From contig JAFBIU010000023.1 of NCBI GenBank assembly GCA_021531775.1, forward strand, positions 1 to 53,431: 53,431 bases of DNA. Reading direction: 5' to 3'. Source of the DNA: Parabacteroides distasonis. GTDB lineage: Bacteria; Bacteroidota; Bacteroidia; Bacteroidales; Tannerellaceae. Shown here piece by piece: positions 27,126 to 40,597 of the stretch. Made by a program: the position numbers and the translations under genes. Position 1 is the stretch's first letter, and the number at the start of each line of letters is the position of its first letter. The notes below the pieces were generated by a model. It searched no databases and had not been told where the DNA came from. It was given only the letters and a program-made list of their open reading frames with translations.

Positions 27126-28133
27126 TCACTTGGTCGAATAGACCACCTGCATGACTGTCTGGCCGACCGCCTTCAACGTGTTCCGGTCGATGTTCTGCAT
27201 TCCATCGTTCAGGGTATGCCAGTAGTCGGCAAATCCTTGCTCGCTTTCCGGGTCATAATTGATGATGTCGATACAGGGGATGTTGCGTCCACTGATCACA
27301 TACTGATGATCGTCCGTAATGGCTCCTCCAGGGGCATTGATGAAGTATTTGCCATAACCCAACTGACGGGCCGTCTCCCACACCAATTCCACATAACGGG
27401 CAGCATACATGACCGACTGACGCTCCTTGTAGAAAGAGGCCTGTTTGCTGCCGACCATATCCAGCAGAATACCAAAATCGGCCTGATAGCCGGCCACATG
27501 CGGATTCTTCGCCCAGAATTGCGAACCCAAACACCAGGTGTCGGGCTTGAAGTCATCCACAAAATCGGGTGTACCGTAATCTTCGGCATCGAAGAAGAGG
27601 ATATCGACCCCTACCTGTGGAGCTGCCTGCCCCAACTGACGGGCGATCTCCAACAAGACGCCTACCCCACTGGCTCCATCGTCTGCCCCATCGATGGCCT
27701 TGCGTTGGTTGGAGGTATCCGGTTCCTGATCGGCATAGGGACGGGTGTCCCAATGGGCAAACAGCATGATCCGCTTCTTGCTCTCCGGATTGAACGAACC
27801 GATGATGTTACGGGCCTCCAAAATCGTATTGTCGTACGCCTTCAAGCGGCAATCCTGTTCATACACCTTCGCGCCAAACCGACGCAACGAGGCAGCTAAA
27901 TAGTCCGCACATTGCTTGTGGGCCTTCGTATTGGGCACACGAGGGCCAAAGGCAACCTGTTGTTCCGTATAGTAATAGGCACTATCGGCATTAAAATCGG
28001 GGGTTGTCCCGACCGGTTGGGCTACCTGCTCCTGAGGGACAGGAGCCGAAGAAACCGTTGTCTCTTGAGTCGGAGAGCCACAAGCGGACAAGGCAGCTCC
28101 CACCAGCAACAATAGAAAATTCATCTGCTTCAT
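27126..28133 (-). CDS. Glutaminyl cyclase-like M28 zinc lipoprotein
   Basis: A 335-residue exported protein of the M28 peptidase fold, matching the animal-type glutaminyl cyclases found in oral and gut Bacteroidota. These convert N-terminal glutamine to pyroglutamate on exported proteins. The start at 28133 is chosen because MKQMNFLLLLVGAALSAC is a good lipoprotein signal; the frame extends 14 codons further without such a signal. Key parts are LFAHWDTRPYADQEP, DGADDGASGVGVLLE (metal Asp), FFDAEDYG (metal and acid Glu) and DYWHTLNDGMQNID (metal His). In this phylum many proteins expose Gln after signal cleavage, which gives the enzyme a housekeeping role. An aminopeptidase role is less likely. 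Confidence 0.85.
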   Translation of the reverse strand: MKQMNFLLLLVGAALSACGSPTQETTVSSAPVPQEQVAQPVGTTPDFNADSAYYYTEQQVAFGPRVPNTKAHKQCADYLAASLRRFGAKVYEQDCRLKAYDNTILEARNIIGSFNPESKKRIMLFAHWDTRPYADQEPDTSNQRKAIDGADDGASGVGVLLEIARQLGQAAPQVGVDILFFDAEDYGTPDFVDDFKPDTWCLGSQFWAKNPHVAGYQADFGILLDMVGSKQASFYKERQSVMYAARYVELVWETARQLGYGKYFINAPGGAITDDHQYVISGRNIPCIDIINYDPESEQGFADYWHTLNDGMQNIDRNTLKAVGQTVMQVVYSTK

Positions 28134-28143
28134 ACTTCCTTTT

Positions 28144-29988
28144 TTAATGAATCTCGGCAGCGGCCTGTACCTCACACATCACCCGCATCAGGTTGCCACC
28201 CCATATTTTTGCAATATCTTCGGCTGAATAGCCTCGTTCTATCAATTTGACGGTAATCTGGATCAAATCATTGTCGCCCTGGCAACCGATGATTCCGCCT
28301 CCTCCATCAAAGTCACTACCGATGCCGACATGATCGATACCGGCCACTTCCACAATATGATCGATGTGACGGATCGCATCCATCAGGCAGGCCTTGTCGC
28401 CCTCCTTGTTGATGTATTCGTCCAACAGACAAAGCTGTACCACACCCCCATTCTTCGCCAAGGCACGCAACTGATCATCCGTCAGGTTGCGGTCGTGGTC
28501 ACAAATGGCACGGGCTGACGAGTGGGAACAGATCACCGGCACACGGGTCAGCTTCATCACATCCCAAAAACTGCTCTCTCCAGCATGAGACAAGTCGATC
28601 ATGATGCCCAACCGGTTCATCTCCTTCACCACCTGTTCGCCAAAGGGACTCAATCCGTCCCATTCCCGATTCGTATGGGTCGAAGAGTCGCAAATATCAT
28701 TGTCATACGAATGGCACAAGGTGATGTAATTGACGCCCATCTCCTTGAATTTCGCAATGTTGGCCAGATCCTTGCCGATACCGAATCCATTCTCGATACC
28801 GATGAAGAAGCCCTTTTTACCCTCCTGTTTCAGACGGGCAAACTCCTCCGGTGTACGGGCAATGCCACACAAATCGGCATTGGCCTCGGCCTGCTCGTAA
28901 ATGCCTTGGATGGTCCGGGTAGTCTCTTCGACAGCAGCCTGCAGATGAGCCTCATCCCGTACCTTCTGTTGCCAGATGAAGGCGGCCAAGAAGACCCCAT
29001 CGAGATACCCCTCCTGCATCTTGGGCAGATTGACCCGATTGACCTCCCGATCGGCAATGCTATAGCCGGGACGTCGGAACCAGAAGGGAGTGTCGGTATG
29101 CGTATCGACCGACAAGAAGTGTTTGTGCATCTCTTTCGCCAAATGGAACGTATCAGCCTTGCCCACCAAGAAACGGAACAGCTTCTCCATCATCTGGTCT
29201 CCGGCCATGGTCATCGATTCCGGATGGTGCTGTACACCCAAGATCGGACGATTCGGCCAAGCCTCAATCGCCTCCACCAAACTGTCCGGAGCATACGCGA
29301 CCGCCTGGAATCCGGGAGCCACCTGCTTCACCCCTTGATGATGCAAGCTGTTCACCTGCAAGGTGGTGGTCTCCATCAATTGGGCCAGTTGCGAACCGGC
29401 CGCTACCGATACCTGATGAGAGGGTTCCGGTTCCGGCTGCTGTTGCAGATGAGGGATGCTGTTTTTCTTTTGAGATGGAATATCTTGATAAAGGGTGCCT
29501 CCAAAGGCTACATTCAGCAACTGGCATCCCCGGCAAATGCCCAAGATGGGAATGTTCCGGTCGGAAGCCAACTTGATCACCTTCAGTTCGTAGGTATCCC
29601 GTAGGGCATCAGACGGATGGATCTCAGCCACCGGCTGCTCGCCATACCAAGCCGGATCAATGTCGTTCATACTGCCGGTCAGCAACAGACCATCCAATTG
29701 GGCCACCAGGCTGTACAGGGTCTGTCCGTCCGTCAATGGAGGAATCACGACAGGTGTACCGCCTGCCTGCATGACCGCATCGATATACTCTTGCGAGACA
29801 TCGACCCGTTCCTTCTGACTGCCGGAGGTAATGCCGATCAAAGGCTTGTAGGCCTGACGCATCTGTACGTCCAACGAGTCTGTTAGGGTATAGAGCTGCT
29901 GGACAACTGGATGATGGGGTGCCACATCTTGTGCATGAGCCCCCCAGAGACAAAGGCAAACACCCAAAGTTCCCAATATTCTTTTCAT
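28144..29988 (-). CDS. Secreted C26 gamma-glutamyl hydrolase / M19 dipeptidase fusion
   Basis: A 614-residue two-domain enzyme. A Sec signal peptide (MKRILGTLGVCLCLWGAHAQ) exports it. Residues about 48-280 are a class-I glutamine-amidotransferase-like peptidase of family C26, with nucleophile Cys152 in LGICRGCQLLNV and the histidine-glutamate pair in VQHHPES. Residues about 290-610 are an M19 renal-type dipeptidase: zinc ligands in DTHTDT, the bridging Glu in ENGFG, and GIGSDFDGG. The first would cleave gamma-glutamyl bonds, the second the remaining dipeptide, so glutathione or related peptides are plausible substrates; that is inference. A paralogue follows upstream, and the cyclase gene starts 10 bases after its stop. 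Confidence 0.88.
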   Translation of the reverse strand: MKRILGTLGVCLCLWGAHAQDVAPHHPVVQQLYTLTDSLDVQMRQAYKPLIGITSGSQKERVDVSQEYIDAVMQAGGTPVVIPPLTDGQTLYSLVAQLDGLLLTGSMNDIDPAWYGEQPVAEIHPSDALRDTYELKVIKLASDRNIPILGICRGCQLLNVAFGGTLYQDIPSQKKNSIPHLQQQPEPEPSHQVSVAAGSQLAQLMETTTLQVNSLHHQGVKQVAPGFQAVAYAPDSLVEAIEAWPNRPILGVQHHPESMTMAGDQMMEKLFRFLVGKADTFHLAKEMHKHFLSVDTHTDTPFWFRRPGYSIADREVNRVNLPKMQEGYLDGVFLAAFIWQQKVRDEAHLQAAVEETTRTIQGIYEQAEANADLCGIARTPEEFARLKQEGKKGFFIGIENGFGIGKDLANIAKFKEMGVNYITLCHSYDNDICDSSTHTNREWDGLSPFGEQVVKEMNRLGIMIDLSHAGESSFWDVMKLTRVPVICSHSSARAICDHDRNLTDDQLRALAKNGGVVQLCLLDEYINKEGDKACLMDAIRHIDHIVEVAGIDHVGIGSDFDGGGGIIGCQGDNDLIQITVKLIERGYSAEDIAKIWGGNLMRVMCEVQAAAEIH

Positions 29989-30012
29989 ACAAATCGTTTG
30001 TTAGGTTGATTA

Positions 30013-33685
<3,673 letters not shown>

Positions 33686-33819
33686 TTACTTTTTTAGTTA
33701 TTTTATCCGTAGCAGAAAAATCTAACAAATGTAGGCATTTTAATCGAAATAAGGGTCATGTATATACAAAAAAAAGAGGCAAAATCCGTAGATCTCGTCT
33801 CTTCCATCACATTCACTCG

Positions 33820-33891
33820 TAGCCCGTGGGGGAATCGAACCCCCCTTTCAAGAATGAAAATCTTGCGTCCTAACCGATAGACGAACGGGCC
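33820..33891 (-). tRNA. tRNA-Glu (TTC), copy 1
   Basis: A 72-nt cloverleaf on the minus strand: acceptor GGCCCGT/ACGGGCT, anticodon stem CAAGA/TCTTG with loop TTTTCAT (anticodon TTC), T arm GGGGG-TTCGATT-CCCCC, discriminator A. CCA is not encoded. Identical to the copy at 34206-34277. A weak AAGAG/CTCTT hairpin followed by eight uridines (33772-33805) may terminate the transcript. Confidence 0.95.
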
Positions 33892-33906
33892 ATCGCGGCT
33901 GCGATC

Positions 33907-34164
33907 TTACTTGCCTAAGTTATTGACGTGCTTTGCCAATTTAGACTTCAGATTGCCAGCTTTGTTCTTGTGGATTACGTTCTTCTTAGCCAACTTGTCC
34001 AACATAGAGCATACTTTCGGATACATTTCCTCTGCTACACTCTTGTCTTCTGTTGCACGCAAATCACGCATAGCGTTTCTTGCTGTCTTAGCATAGTATC
34101 TATTGCGCAAGCGTCTTGCATTTGTCTGTCTGATTCTCTTAATTGATGACTGATGATTTGCCAT
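33907..34164 (-). CDS. rpsT: 30S ribosomal protein S20
   Basis: An 85-residue basic protein that binds 16S rRNA. The start [20 protein letters not shown] and the segment [20 protein letters not shown] are typical of S20. It lies between two identical tRNA-Glu genes on the same strand (15 bases before copy 1, 41 after copy 2) and probably shares the promoter at 34307-34337 with them. Confidence 0.95.
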   Translation of the reverse strand: MANHQSSIKRIRQTNARRLRNRYYAKTARNAMRDLRATEDKSVAEEMYPKVCSMLDKLAKKNVIHKNKAGNLKSKLAKHVNNLGK

Positions 34165-34205
34165 TTCTTAGATATCTTCTTTTTATTTTTTAATCCTGTT
34201 TATTG

Positions 34206-34277
34206 TAGCCCGTGGGGGAATCGAACCCCCCTTTCAAGAATGAAAATCTTGCGTCCTAACCGATAGACGAACGGGCC
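34206..34277 (-). tRNA. tRNA-Glu (TTC), copy 2
   Basis: Same 72-nt sequence as copy 1, anticodon TTC in loop TTTTCAT. It is the first gene after the consensus promoter at 34307-34337, so tRNA-Glu, rpsT and the second tRNA-Glu probably form one transcript. Confidence 0.95.
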
Positions 34278-34306
34278 ATCAGTACCGGTTTTCCCGATTG
34301 CGAGTG

Positions 34307-34337
34307 CAAAGGTAGAACTTCTCATGAAACTGACAAA
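34307..34337 (-). promoter_or_regulatory. Promoter of the tRNA-Glu/rpsT operon
   Basis: Minus-strand TTTG (34337-34334), 19 bases, TACCTTTG (34314-34307): an exact consensus match, ending 29 bases before the tRNA 5' end. Confidence 0.8.
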
Positions 34338-34481
34338 ACATTCCAAAAGAAATTTTCACACAACACCCCGATTTAACTTCTATTTAGAACTTTAGGTCAC
34401 CTTTTTCCATGGCAAAGCCCTCAGATAGTGGTATCTTTGCCTCCTGTCCGGACAAACCGGACCTCATCAATTCAGCAACGT

Positions 34482-35210
34482 ATGGCATGGATCAAGACAA
34501 GGGGAATCGTACTGCATGTGCTTCCCTACAACGACAGACACAATATTATATATATGTACACGGAAGCATTCGGACGGGCCTCCTACCTGGTCGCCCGTAG
34601 CCGGGGCAAGAAGAGTCTGCTCTCCAAAGCCCTCGCCATGCCCTTGGCGGTTCTGGAGTTGGAGGTGGAGCATCAGCCGAAGCGGGAGCTGCAGAAGGTG
34701 CGCGAGTGCCGCCTCTGTTTCCCCATCACGCAATTGTGCAGCCATCCGGTCAAGAGCATGATCGCCCTCTTCCTGGCCGAAGTGCTCTACCGTTCGCTCA
34801 AGGAGCCGGAGCCCGATGCCGCCCTTTTTGCCTATCTCTACCGCTCTGTCCAGCTCCTGGAGGAGGTGGAGGCGGGACTGGCCAACTTCCATCTGGTCTT
34901 CCTCTTGGGCCTGCTCTCCCATTTGGGCATCTTCCCCAACGTGACGGCCCTTCGGGAGGGGCTCTACTTCGACCTGGTGGAGGGACAGTTCATCGAACGG
35001 CAGCCCGACCATCCCCAATTCCTAAAGCCGGAGGAGAGTCGGGTACTGGCCCGCCTGCTGAAAATCAGTTACGAGAACATGTCGCTCTATGCCTTTTCCC
35101 GACGGGACCGGGTCCGGATCCTGCACCTCATCCTGGACTATTACCGGCTCCACCTGCCCGATTTTCCGGCCATCAAATCGTTGGATGTGTTGCAGGCCCT
35201 CTTCGATTGA
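34482..35210 (+). CDS. recO: DNA repair protein RecO
   Basis: A 242-residue recombination mediator that helps RecR load RecA on SSB-coated single-stranded DNA. The N-terminal OB fold begins [20 protein letters not shown] with [20 protein letters not shown], and the helical domain includes [20 protein letters not shown] and [18 protein letters not shown]. The start at 34482 (MAWIKTRG) is the usual one; a longer frame from 34428 has no coding character and contains the -7-like box TATCTTTG (34432-34439). The zinc cysteines of some RecO proteins are absent, which is common in this phylum. Confidence 0.9.
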   Translation: MAWIKTRGIVLHVLPYNDRHNIIYMYTEAFGRASYLVARSRGKKSLLSKALAMPLAVLELEVEHQPKRELQKVRECRLCFPITQLCSHPVKSMIALFLAEVLYRSLKEPEPDAALFAYLYRSVQLLEEVEAGLANFHLVFLLGLLSHLGIFPNVTALREGLYFDLVEGQFIERQPDHPQFLKPEESRVLARLLKISYENMSLYAFSRRDRVRILHLILDYYRLHLPDFPAIKSLDVLQALFD

Positions 35211-35256
35211 GTTTCGATTGAGCCCTCCGGCAGAACCGCCATCCACAGATTTTGTG

Positions 35257-35264
35257 TACATTTG
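35257..35264 (+). promoter_or_regulatory. -7 box of uvrA
   Basis: TACATTTG matches TAnnTTTG and lies 26 bases before the uvrA ATG, giving a very short leader. No TTTG lies at the standard distance upstream. Confidence 0.45.
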
Positions 35265-35290
35265 TCCCCCAGATTAGGAAGAAGAGAACT

Positions 35291-38080
35291 ATGGCAGACA
35301 TTGGAAACATTTGGATCAAAGGGGCACGCGTCAACAACCTGAAGCATATTGACGTCCAGATTCCTCGCAACAAGTTGGTCGTAATCACGGGATTGTCCGG
35401 CAGTGGAAAATCATCCTTGGCGTTCGACACGCTCTATGCCGAAGGCCAACGACGGTATGTGGAGAGCTTGTCGGCCTATGCCCGACAGTTTCTCGGGCGC
35501 ATGAGCAAGCCCGAATGTGACTTCATCAAGGGCATTCCGCCTGCCATTGCCATCGAACAACGGGTCAACACCCGTAACCCTCGCTCGACTGTCGGCACCT
35601 CGACCGAAATTTACGAGTATTTGCGTCTGCTCTTTGCCCGCATCGGGAAGACCATCTCCCCCATCTCGGGCCAGGAGGTGAAGAAGCATCAGGTGGCCGA
35701 CATTGTGCGGGATGTGCTTTCCTACCCCATAGGCACCCGCTTCACCCTCTTGGCTCCCATCCAGTTGCCGGAGGGACGGACCCTTCCGGAACAGTTGGAC
35801 CTCCTGCAGAAGGAGGGCTTCTCCCGGGTGGAGATCGATGGGAAGCCCTACCGGATCAACGAGGCTCTCACCCTCCTGCAGACCCACCAGCCCGAACGGA
35901 TCGAACTGCTGGTTGATCGGTTGGCCGTCTCCAACGAGAAGAGTTTCCAGACCCGTCTGACCGATTCGGCCGAGACCGCCTTTTACGAGGGTCACAATGC
36001 CTGTACCCTCTGCTTCTACCTGCCTGAGGGAACCGAACGACGGGACTATTCCAAACGGTTCGAGGCGGACGGCATCCAGTTTGAAGAGCCTTCGGAGATG
36101 ATGTTCAGCTTCAACAATCCGTTGGGTGCCTGCCCCACCTGTGAAGGGTTCGGCAAGGTGTTGGGCATTGACGAGCATCTGGTCGTTCCGGACCAGAGCC
36201 TCTCCCTGTACGAAGGGGCGGTCGTCTGCTGGAAAGGGGAGGTGATGGGTGAATGGAAAACCCGTTTCATCCAGGAGAGCCAGCGGTACAACTTCCCGAT
36301 CCATCGCCCCTACTTCGAGCTTTCGGAGGCCGAAAAGGAGCTGCTTTGGCATGGAGCCAAGGGGCTGCATGGCATTGACGACTTCTTCCGGTTTGTGGGA
36401 GAGAACCAATACAAGATCCAATATCGGGTCATGATGGCCCGCTACCGGGGCAAGACCACCTGCCCCACCTGCAAGGGAAGCCGTCTGAAACCGGAAGCCC
36501 TCTATGTACAGGTGGGCGGCAAGAACATCGCCCAAATCGTGGCCATGCCCATTACCGAGACCAAGGCCTTCTTCGACCAGCTCACTCTCAACGAGACAGA
36601 CCGGCAGGTGGCCAAACGGTTGCTGTCGGAAATCAACAGCCGGCTGCAGTTCCTGTTGGATGTGGGGTTGGGCTATCTGACGCTCGACCGCCTCTCCTCC
36701 ACTCTCTCCGGTGGTGAGAGCCAACGCATCAACATTGCCACCTCCTTGGGCAGCAGCCTGGTCGGTTCGCTCTACATCCTCGACGAGCCCAGCATCGGCC
36801 TCCATTCGCGCGATACGGACAAGCTGATCCGAGTCTTGCGCCAATTGCAGGCCCTGGGCAATACCGTGGTGGTGGTGGAGCATGACGAAGAGATCATCCG
36901 GGCGGCCGACTACATCATCGACATCGGTCCGAAGGCGGGCCGTCTCGGTGGGGAGGTGGTCTATCAAGGCAGCCTGGAGGCCCTCGACCCCACCAGCAGC
37001 AGCTATACCGTCCGTTACCTGACCGGACAGGAGCGCATCGAACTGCCGCTCTACCGTCGGCCCTGGAACAACTACATCGAGATCAAGGGAGCCCGACGCA
37101 ACAACCTGAAGGGCATTGACGTACGCTTCCCGCTCAACGTCATGACGGTCGTGACCGGTGTGAGCGGATCGGGCAAGAGCTCGTTGGTGCGCGACATCTT
37201 TTACGAAGGGGTGAAACATCTGCTGGAGGATGCCACCCGTCTGACGGTCGAATGCTCCTCCATCCGGGGAGACATCCAGCAGATCAAGCACATCGAGTTT
37301 GTCGATCAGAACTCCATCGGCAAGAGCTCCCGCTCCAATCCCGTCACCTACATTGGGGCCTACGACGAGATCCGCAAGTTATATGCCGACCAGCCGTTGG
37401 CCAAACAGATGGGCTTCAAGTCGGCCTATTTCTCCTTCAACAAGGAGGGAGGCCGTTGCGAAGAGTGCAAGGGAGAGGGACAGATCACGGTCGAGATGCA
37501 GTTCATGGCCGACATCACCCTCACGTGCGACTGCTGCCACGGCAAGCGGTTCAAGCAGGAGGTGCTGGATGTGCTGTTCGAAGGGGCGAGCATCTATGAC
37601 CTGTTGGAGATGACCGTCAATCAGGCGATCGAGTTCTTCACGGCCCATCCCGTCCCACTGGCACAAAAGATCGTCAAACGGCTGAAACCGTTGCAGGATG
37701 TGGGCTTGGGCTACATCAAATTGGGACAGACCTCTTCGACCCTCTCCGGAGGCGAGAACCAGCGGGTCAAACTGGCCTACTACCTCGGACTGGAGAAGCA
37801 GGAGGCGACCCTCTTCATTTTCGACGAGCCGACCACCGGCCTCCATTTCCACGACATCAAGACCCTGCTGAAGGCCTTCAACGCCTTGATCGAGAAGGGG
37901 CATACCGTGGTCATTGTGGAGCACAACATGGACGTGATCAAGTGTGCCGACTACCTGATCGACCTGGGACCCGAAGGGGGAAAAGCGGGCGGTCAACTGG
38001 TCTTTGCCGGCACACCGGAAGAGATCATCCATTGCGAAGCCTCCTATACGGGACGCTTCCTACAGGACAAGATGCAATAG
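35291..38080 (+). CDS. uvrA: Excinuclease ABC subunit A
   Basis: Damage-recognition ATPase of nucleotide excision repair, 929 residues, with two ABC ATPase modules. Walker A motifs are [11 protein letters not shown] near residue 36 and [11 protein letters not shown] near 622; two LSGGE signatures and the EPSIGLH and EPTTGLH Walker B regions are present. Zinc modules show as CPTCEGFG and CPTCKGSR in the first half and CEECKGEG with CDCCHGKRF in the second. The start at 35291 ([20 protein letters not shown]) is preferred over an upstream in-frame ATG at 35252. Its last 21 bases overlap the end of the convergent gene at 38060. Bacteroidales often have two UvrA paralogues; I cannot say which this is. 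Confidence 0.95.
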   Translation: MADIGNIWIKGARVNNLKHIDVQIPRNKLVVITGLSGSGKSSLAFDTLYAEGQRRYVESLSAYARQFLGRMSKPECDFIKGIPPAIAIEQRVNTRNPRSTVGTSTEIYEYLRLLFARIGKTISPISGQEVKKHQVADIVRDVLSYPIGTRFTLLAPIQLPEGRTLPEQLDLLQKEGFSRVEIDGKPYRINEALTLLQTHQPERIELLVDRLAVSNEKSFQTRLTDSAETAFYEGHNACTLCFYLPEGTERRDYSKRFEADGIQFEEPSEMMFSFNNPLGACPTCEGFGKVLGIDEHLVVPDQSLSLYEGAVVCWKGEVMGEWKTRFIQESQRYNFPIHRPYFELSEAEKELLWHGAKGLHGIDDFFRFVGENQYKIQYRVMMARYRGKTTCPTCKGSRLKPEALYVQVGGKNIAQIVAMPITETKAFFDQLTLNETDRQVAKRLLSEINSRLQFLLDVGLGYLTLDRLSSTLSGGESQRINIATSLGSSLVGSLYILDEPSIGLHSRDTDKLIRVLRQLQALGNTVVVVEHDEEIIRAADYIIDIGPKAGRLGGEVVYQGSLEALDPTSSSYTVRYLTGQERIELPLYRRPWNNYIEIKGARRNNLKGIDVRFPLNVMTVVTGVSGSGKSSLVRDIFYEGVKHLLEDATRLTVECSSIRGDIQQIKHIEFVDQNSIGKSSRSNPVTYIGAYDEIRKLYADQPLAKQMGFKSAYFSFNKEGGRCEECKGEGQITVEMQFMADITLTCDCCHGKRFKQEVLDVLFEGASIYDLLEMTVNQAIEFFTAHPVPLAQKIVKRLKPLQDVGLGYIKLGQTSSTLSGGENQRVKLAYYLGLEKQEATLFIFDEPTTGLHFHDIKTLLKAFNALIEKGHTVVIVEHNMDVIKCADYLIDLGPEGGKAGGQLVFAGTPEEIIHCEASYTGRFLQDKMQ

Positions 38081-39967
38081 CTCTTCACCCTCGGCATTGA
38101 GTGCCCGAAGGGTGAGCGACTTGCCCTGTTTCTGCAACACCAGCATCGTTGCCTCCTTCAACGAGGGGCCTCCTCCCACCACCACGGGATAGGGATTGCC
38201 CAACTCCCCTTTGGCATAGGAGGCCAACTGATGGGTGTGTGCATTGAGCGACACATCGAAACGGGCCTTCTGCAGGGCGGACAGCCACAGGTTGCGGCAG
38301 GGCAAGGAGACTTCGCCCGACTCGTTGTCAGCCGTTCCGTACCACAACGGGATGTGATGGATCAGGATGCGACGGGAGGCCCTCTTGAAGGCCGGATGCT
38401 TCAGCTCCTGCTGCAGGAAAGCCACCTGATCCTGCCGGAATTGGGTAAAGTCGTTCAGCCCGTAATAGACCCAATGGTCGTCCGGCTTGTCCTCGCCACA
38501 ATCCAGCATCACAAAGCGGGTGTCACCCCACGAGAAGGCATGATAGGTCTGACCGTTGGCCGTTTCAAACAGGGAGAGCATGCCCGACGAGTAGTTGTTG
38601 CGGATCTCATGATTGCCCCGGAGGAAATCGATCGGCACCTGAGCCCCATCGAACAGGTCGGCCAAGGTGTGCACGATCTGCAAGGCATGATCCCGATCGG
38701 TCGGCTCCGGCAGACAGTCGCCATTGAACACCACCAGATCGTGGGGCGTGCGGGCTGCCAGACGGCTCATTGCCTGCATCACCTCCGGCACCAGGTGCAT
38801 ATCATTGAAAATCAAAGCGGTAAAATCCTTTGTTTGAGCAGTAGGCAACTGAAAACGGAAGAAGGGCGTGCGGTAGGTGTCGCCAAAGGTCTTGCTGTAG
38901 GCCTCGGAATTGACAATCTCCTGTACGCACACGCGATAATAATAGGTGGCTCCCGGGGTCAGCTGTTCCAGCCGTACCCGATGCTCCACATCGTGCACCA
39001 CCTCCTGTCCGCCGGCCAGCTGACGACTGGTAGCGAGTGACAAGGTGTCGGTTCCATACTCCACCCACGAATGGGCCAGGGCCCGGGTCTGATAGAGAAT
39101 CGTCACTCCCTCCGGCTCCATCCGTTGCAGGTAGGGCTGGTGATAGAGCAGCTGATCGGCCGGCATCTTGAACTGCAAGACACCCATGAGGGGACGATGG
39201 TCCGAAGCCACCTTCTCGGCCACCGGACGGGCCAGTCCGGACGGGATCAGCCCCTGGCTGGTCGGACGATAGATGCCGATATAGTCGATACAGACATTGG
39301 GTTTGTCGGCCGGAAAAGTGGCGGAAAAATTCCAGCTCTCCTGACTGTGGGCTCCATTGGCCAGATCAAAATGGGCACGCATCTGCTGCAGGAAGGGAGA
39401 GGTCGGCTCATCGTTCCAGTCGCCTGCCAGGATGAAGGGCTTGCCCGCCCGTTGGGCCTCGCCCTGGATGATGGGCAACGAAGCCATCCGATCCTCTTCG
39501 GTCAACGAGAGATGGGTACAGGCAAACACATACCGTTCAAATTCGGCTATCAGCAGCATACGAGGCTCCTCCCGTCCGGGCAGGGAGACCCGACGGACCG
39601 ACAAGGGCTGCTCCTTCGACAGGATACCCACCCCATAGCCTCCTCCTTGAAAAGGAATCGCCTTGGCATAGGTGGGATGCAGGCCCGTCTGATCGGCCCA
39701 CTCCTGCATCAGGTTGCGTCCATCGACCCGTTCCGTGCAGCTATCGACCTCCTGCAAGGCCACCACATCGAGGGCATACCTGTTCAGCAGCTGACCGATA
39801 CGTTCCGGTTTCAACACTTCGTCCAGTCCCTGACCGTGACGGACGTTATAACTCATCACACGCACTTGATTATGCACTTGTTGAGGCGTCTGAGCCTCCA
39901 AAGATACGGTTGCACAGAGCAATAGCAACAAACCGAACAGGTTTGTCAGCAGACGATGGCTATTCAT
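38060..39967 (-). CDS. Secreted EEP-domain / calcineurin-like phosphoesterase fusion
   Basis: A 635-residue exported protein with signal peptide MNSHRLLTNLFGLLLLLCAT (cleaved near SLEAQ). Residues about 32-265 are an endonuclease/exonuclease/phosphatase domain: SYNVRHG, ALQEVDS (metal Glu), LAGDWNDEP and SDHRPL. A fibronectin-like piece follows (TYYYRVCVQEI), as in purple acid phosphatases. Residues about 375-600 are a calcineurin-like metallophosphoesterase: FNDMHL, FNGD, RGNHE, LIHHIPL, NAHTHQ. Possible substrates are nucleic acids or phosphate esters for phosphate scavenging in the periplasm. Convergent with uvrA, overlapping by 21 bases. Confidence 0.85.
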   Translation of the reverse strand: MNSHRLLTNLFGLLLLLCATVSLEAQTPQQVHNQVRVMSYNVRHGQGLDEVLKPERIGQLLNRYALDVVALQEVDSCTERVDGRNLMQEWADQTGLHPTYAKAIPFQGGGYGVGILSKEQPLSVRRVSLPGREEPRMLLIAEFERYVFACTHLSLTEEDRMASLPIIQGEAQRAGKPFILAGDWNDEPTSPFLQQMRAHFDLANGAHSQESWNFSATFPADKPNVCIDYIGIYRPTSQGLIPSGLARPVAEKVASDHRPLMGVLQFKMPADQLLYHQPYLQRMEPEGVTILYQTRALAHSWVEYGTDTLSLATSRQLAGGQEVVHDVEHRVRLEQLTPGATYYYRVCVQEIVNSEAYSKTFGDTYRTPFFRFQLPTAQTKDFTALIFNDMHLVPEVMQAMSRLAARTPHDLVVFNGDCLPEPTDRDHALQIVHTLADLFDGAQVPIDFLRGNHEIRNNYSSGMLSLFETANGQTYHAFSWGDTRFVMLDCGEDKPDDHWVYYGLNDFTQFRQDQVAFLQQELKHPAFKRASRRILIHHIPLWYGTADNESGEVSLPCRNLWLSALQKARFDVSLNAHTHQLASYAKGELGNPYPVVVGGGPSLKEATMLVLQKQGKSLTLRALNAEGEELLHLVL

Positions 39968-40039
39968 GGATAACTATATTTTTTGTTGAGATTGCCGATG
40001 GATCGAAAAAAAATCACAGGTACAAAAGTAAAAAAAGAG

Positions 40040-40113
40040 TGGTCCCACTTGGGCTTGAACCAAGGACTCCCTGATTATGAGTCAGGTGCTCTAACCAACT
40101 GAGCTATAGGACC
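40040..40113 (-). tRNA. tRNA with CAT anticodon (Met, or Ile2)
   Basis: A 74-nt cloverleaf: acceptor GGTCCTA/TGGGACC, anticodon stem CCTGA/TCAGG with loop CTCATAA (anticodon CAT), T arm CTTGG-TTCAAGC-CCAAG. It is not the initiator, since that would lack the first acceptor pair. CAT may be elongator Met or lysidine-modified Ile2. A promoter-like CTTG-N20-TAATATTG lies at 40174-40143. The accessory island begins about 80 bases upstream of it, consistent with a tRNA-linked insertion point. Confidence 0.85.
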
Positions 40114-40195
40114 AGTTCCGGAGGCAATTCCGAAATCGGGTGCAATATTACGACTTTATGCCGAGATATGCAAGATTTCGGGCAAAAAAGTTCGT

Positions 40196-40597
40196 TTACA
40201 ACTCCTCCGGAACCCGGAAACAGGGACACGCCTTGGCCGCAAACCGATTGTGTCCATAGACTTGCGCCCCCGGAAAACGCTCCTTCAGTTGGGCTACCAA
40301 GGCCCGTAGGGCGGCTTTCTGTTCGGGTGTGCGGGTGTCTTTGGGCCGGCCGTCGGCCGACAGTCCGCCAATGTAGCAGATGCCGATGCTGGATCGGTTG
40401 TGTCCCTGACAATGGGCCCCCACCTCCTCCAGGGTGCGACCGATGTGGATCGTACCGTTGCGATAGACCACATAATGGTAGCCGATCCGGAGGAAGCCTC
40501 GCTGGCGATGCCAACGGTCAATGTCCTGTACGGTAAAGTCCTGCCCTTCGCGCGTGGCCGAACAATGCAGGATAATCTCGCGAATGGTCCGCATCAC
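40196..40597 (-). CDS. N-acetylmuramoyl-L-alanine amidase (amidase_2)
   Basis: A 133-residue peptidoglycan amidase of the T7-lysozyme type that cleaves the bond between N-acetylmuramate and L-alanine. Zinc and catalytic residues appear as ILHCSATREG (His), GYHYVVYRNG with the conserved Tyr and RIGYH, and GHNRFAAKACPCF (His and Cys). No signal peptide, as in phage-derived lysins. Its start overlaps the DUF5675 gene by 4 bases (ATGA type). The set amidase, primase, DUF3987 and HU-like protein recurs, as I recall, in Bacteroidales accessory loci, often near capsule genes. Confidence 0.88.
   Translation of the reverse strand: MMRTIREIILHCSATREGQDFTVQDIDRWHRQRGFLRIGYHYVVYRNGTIHIGRTLEEVGAHCQGHNRSSIGICYIGGLSADGRPKDTRTPEQKAALRALVAQLKERFPGAQVYGHNRFAAKACPCFRVPEEL

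Noticed and set aside
35411-37291. 626-codon minus-strand frame opposite uvrA
   Set aside because: Antisense to both ATPase modules of UvrA; no motif content.
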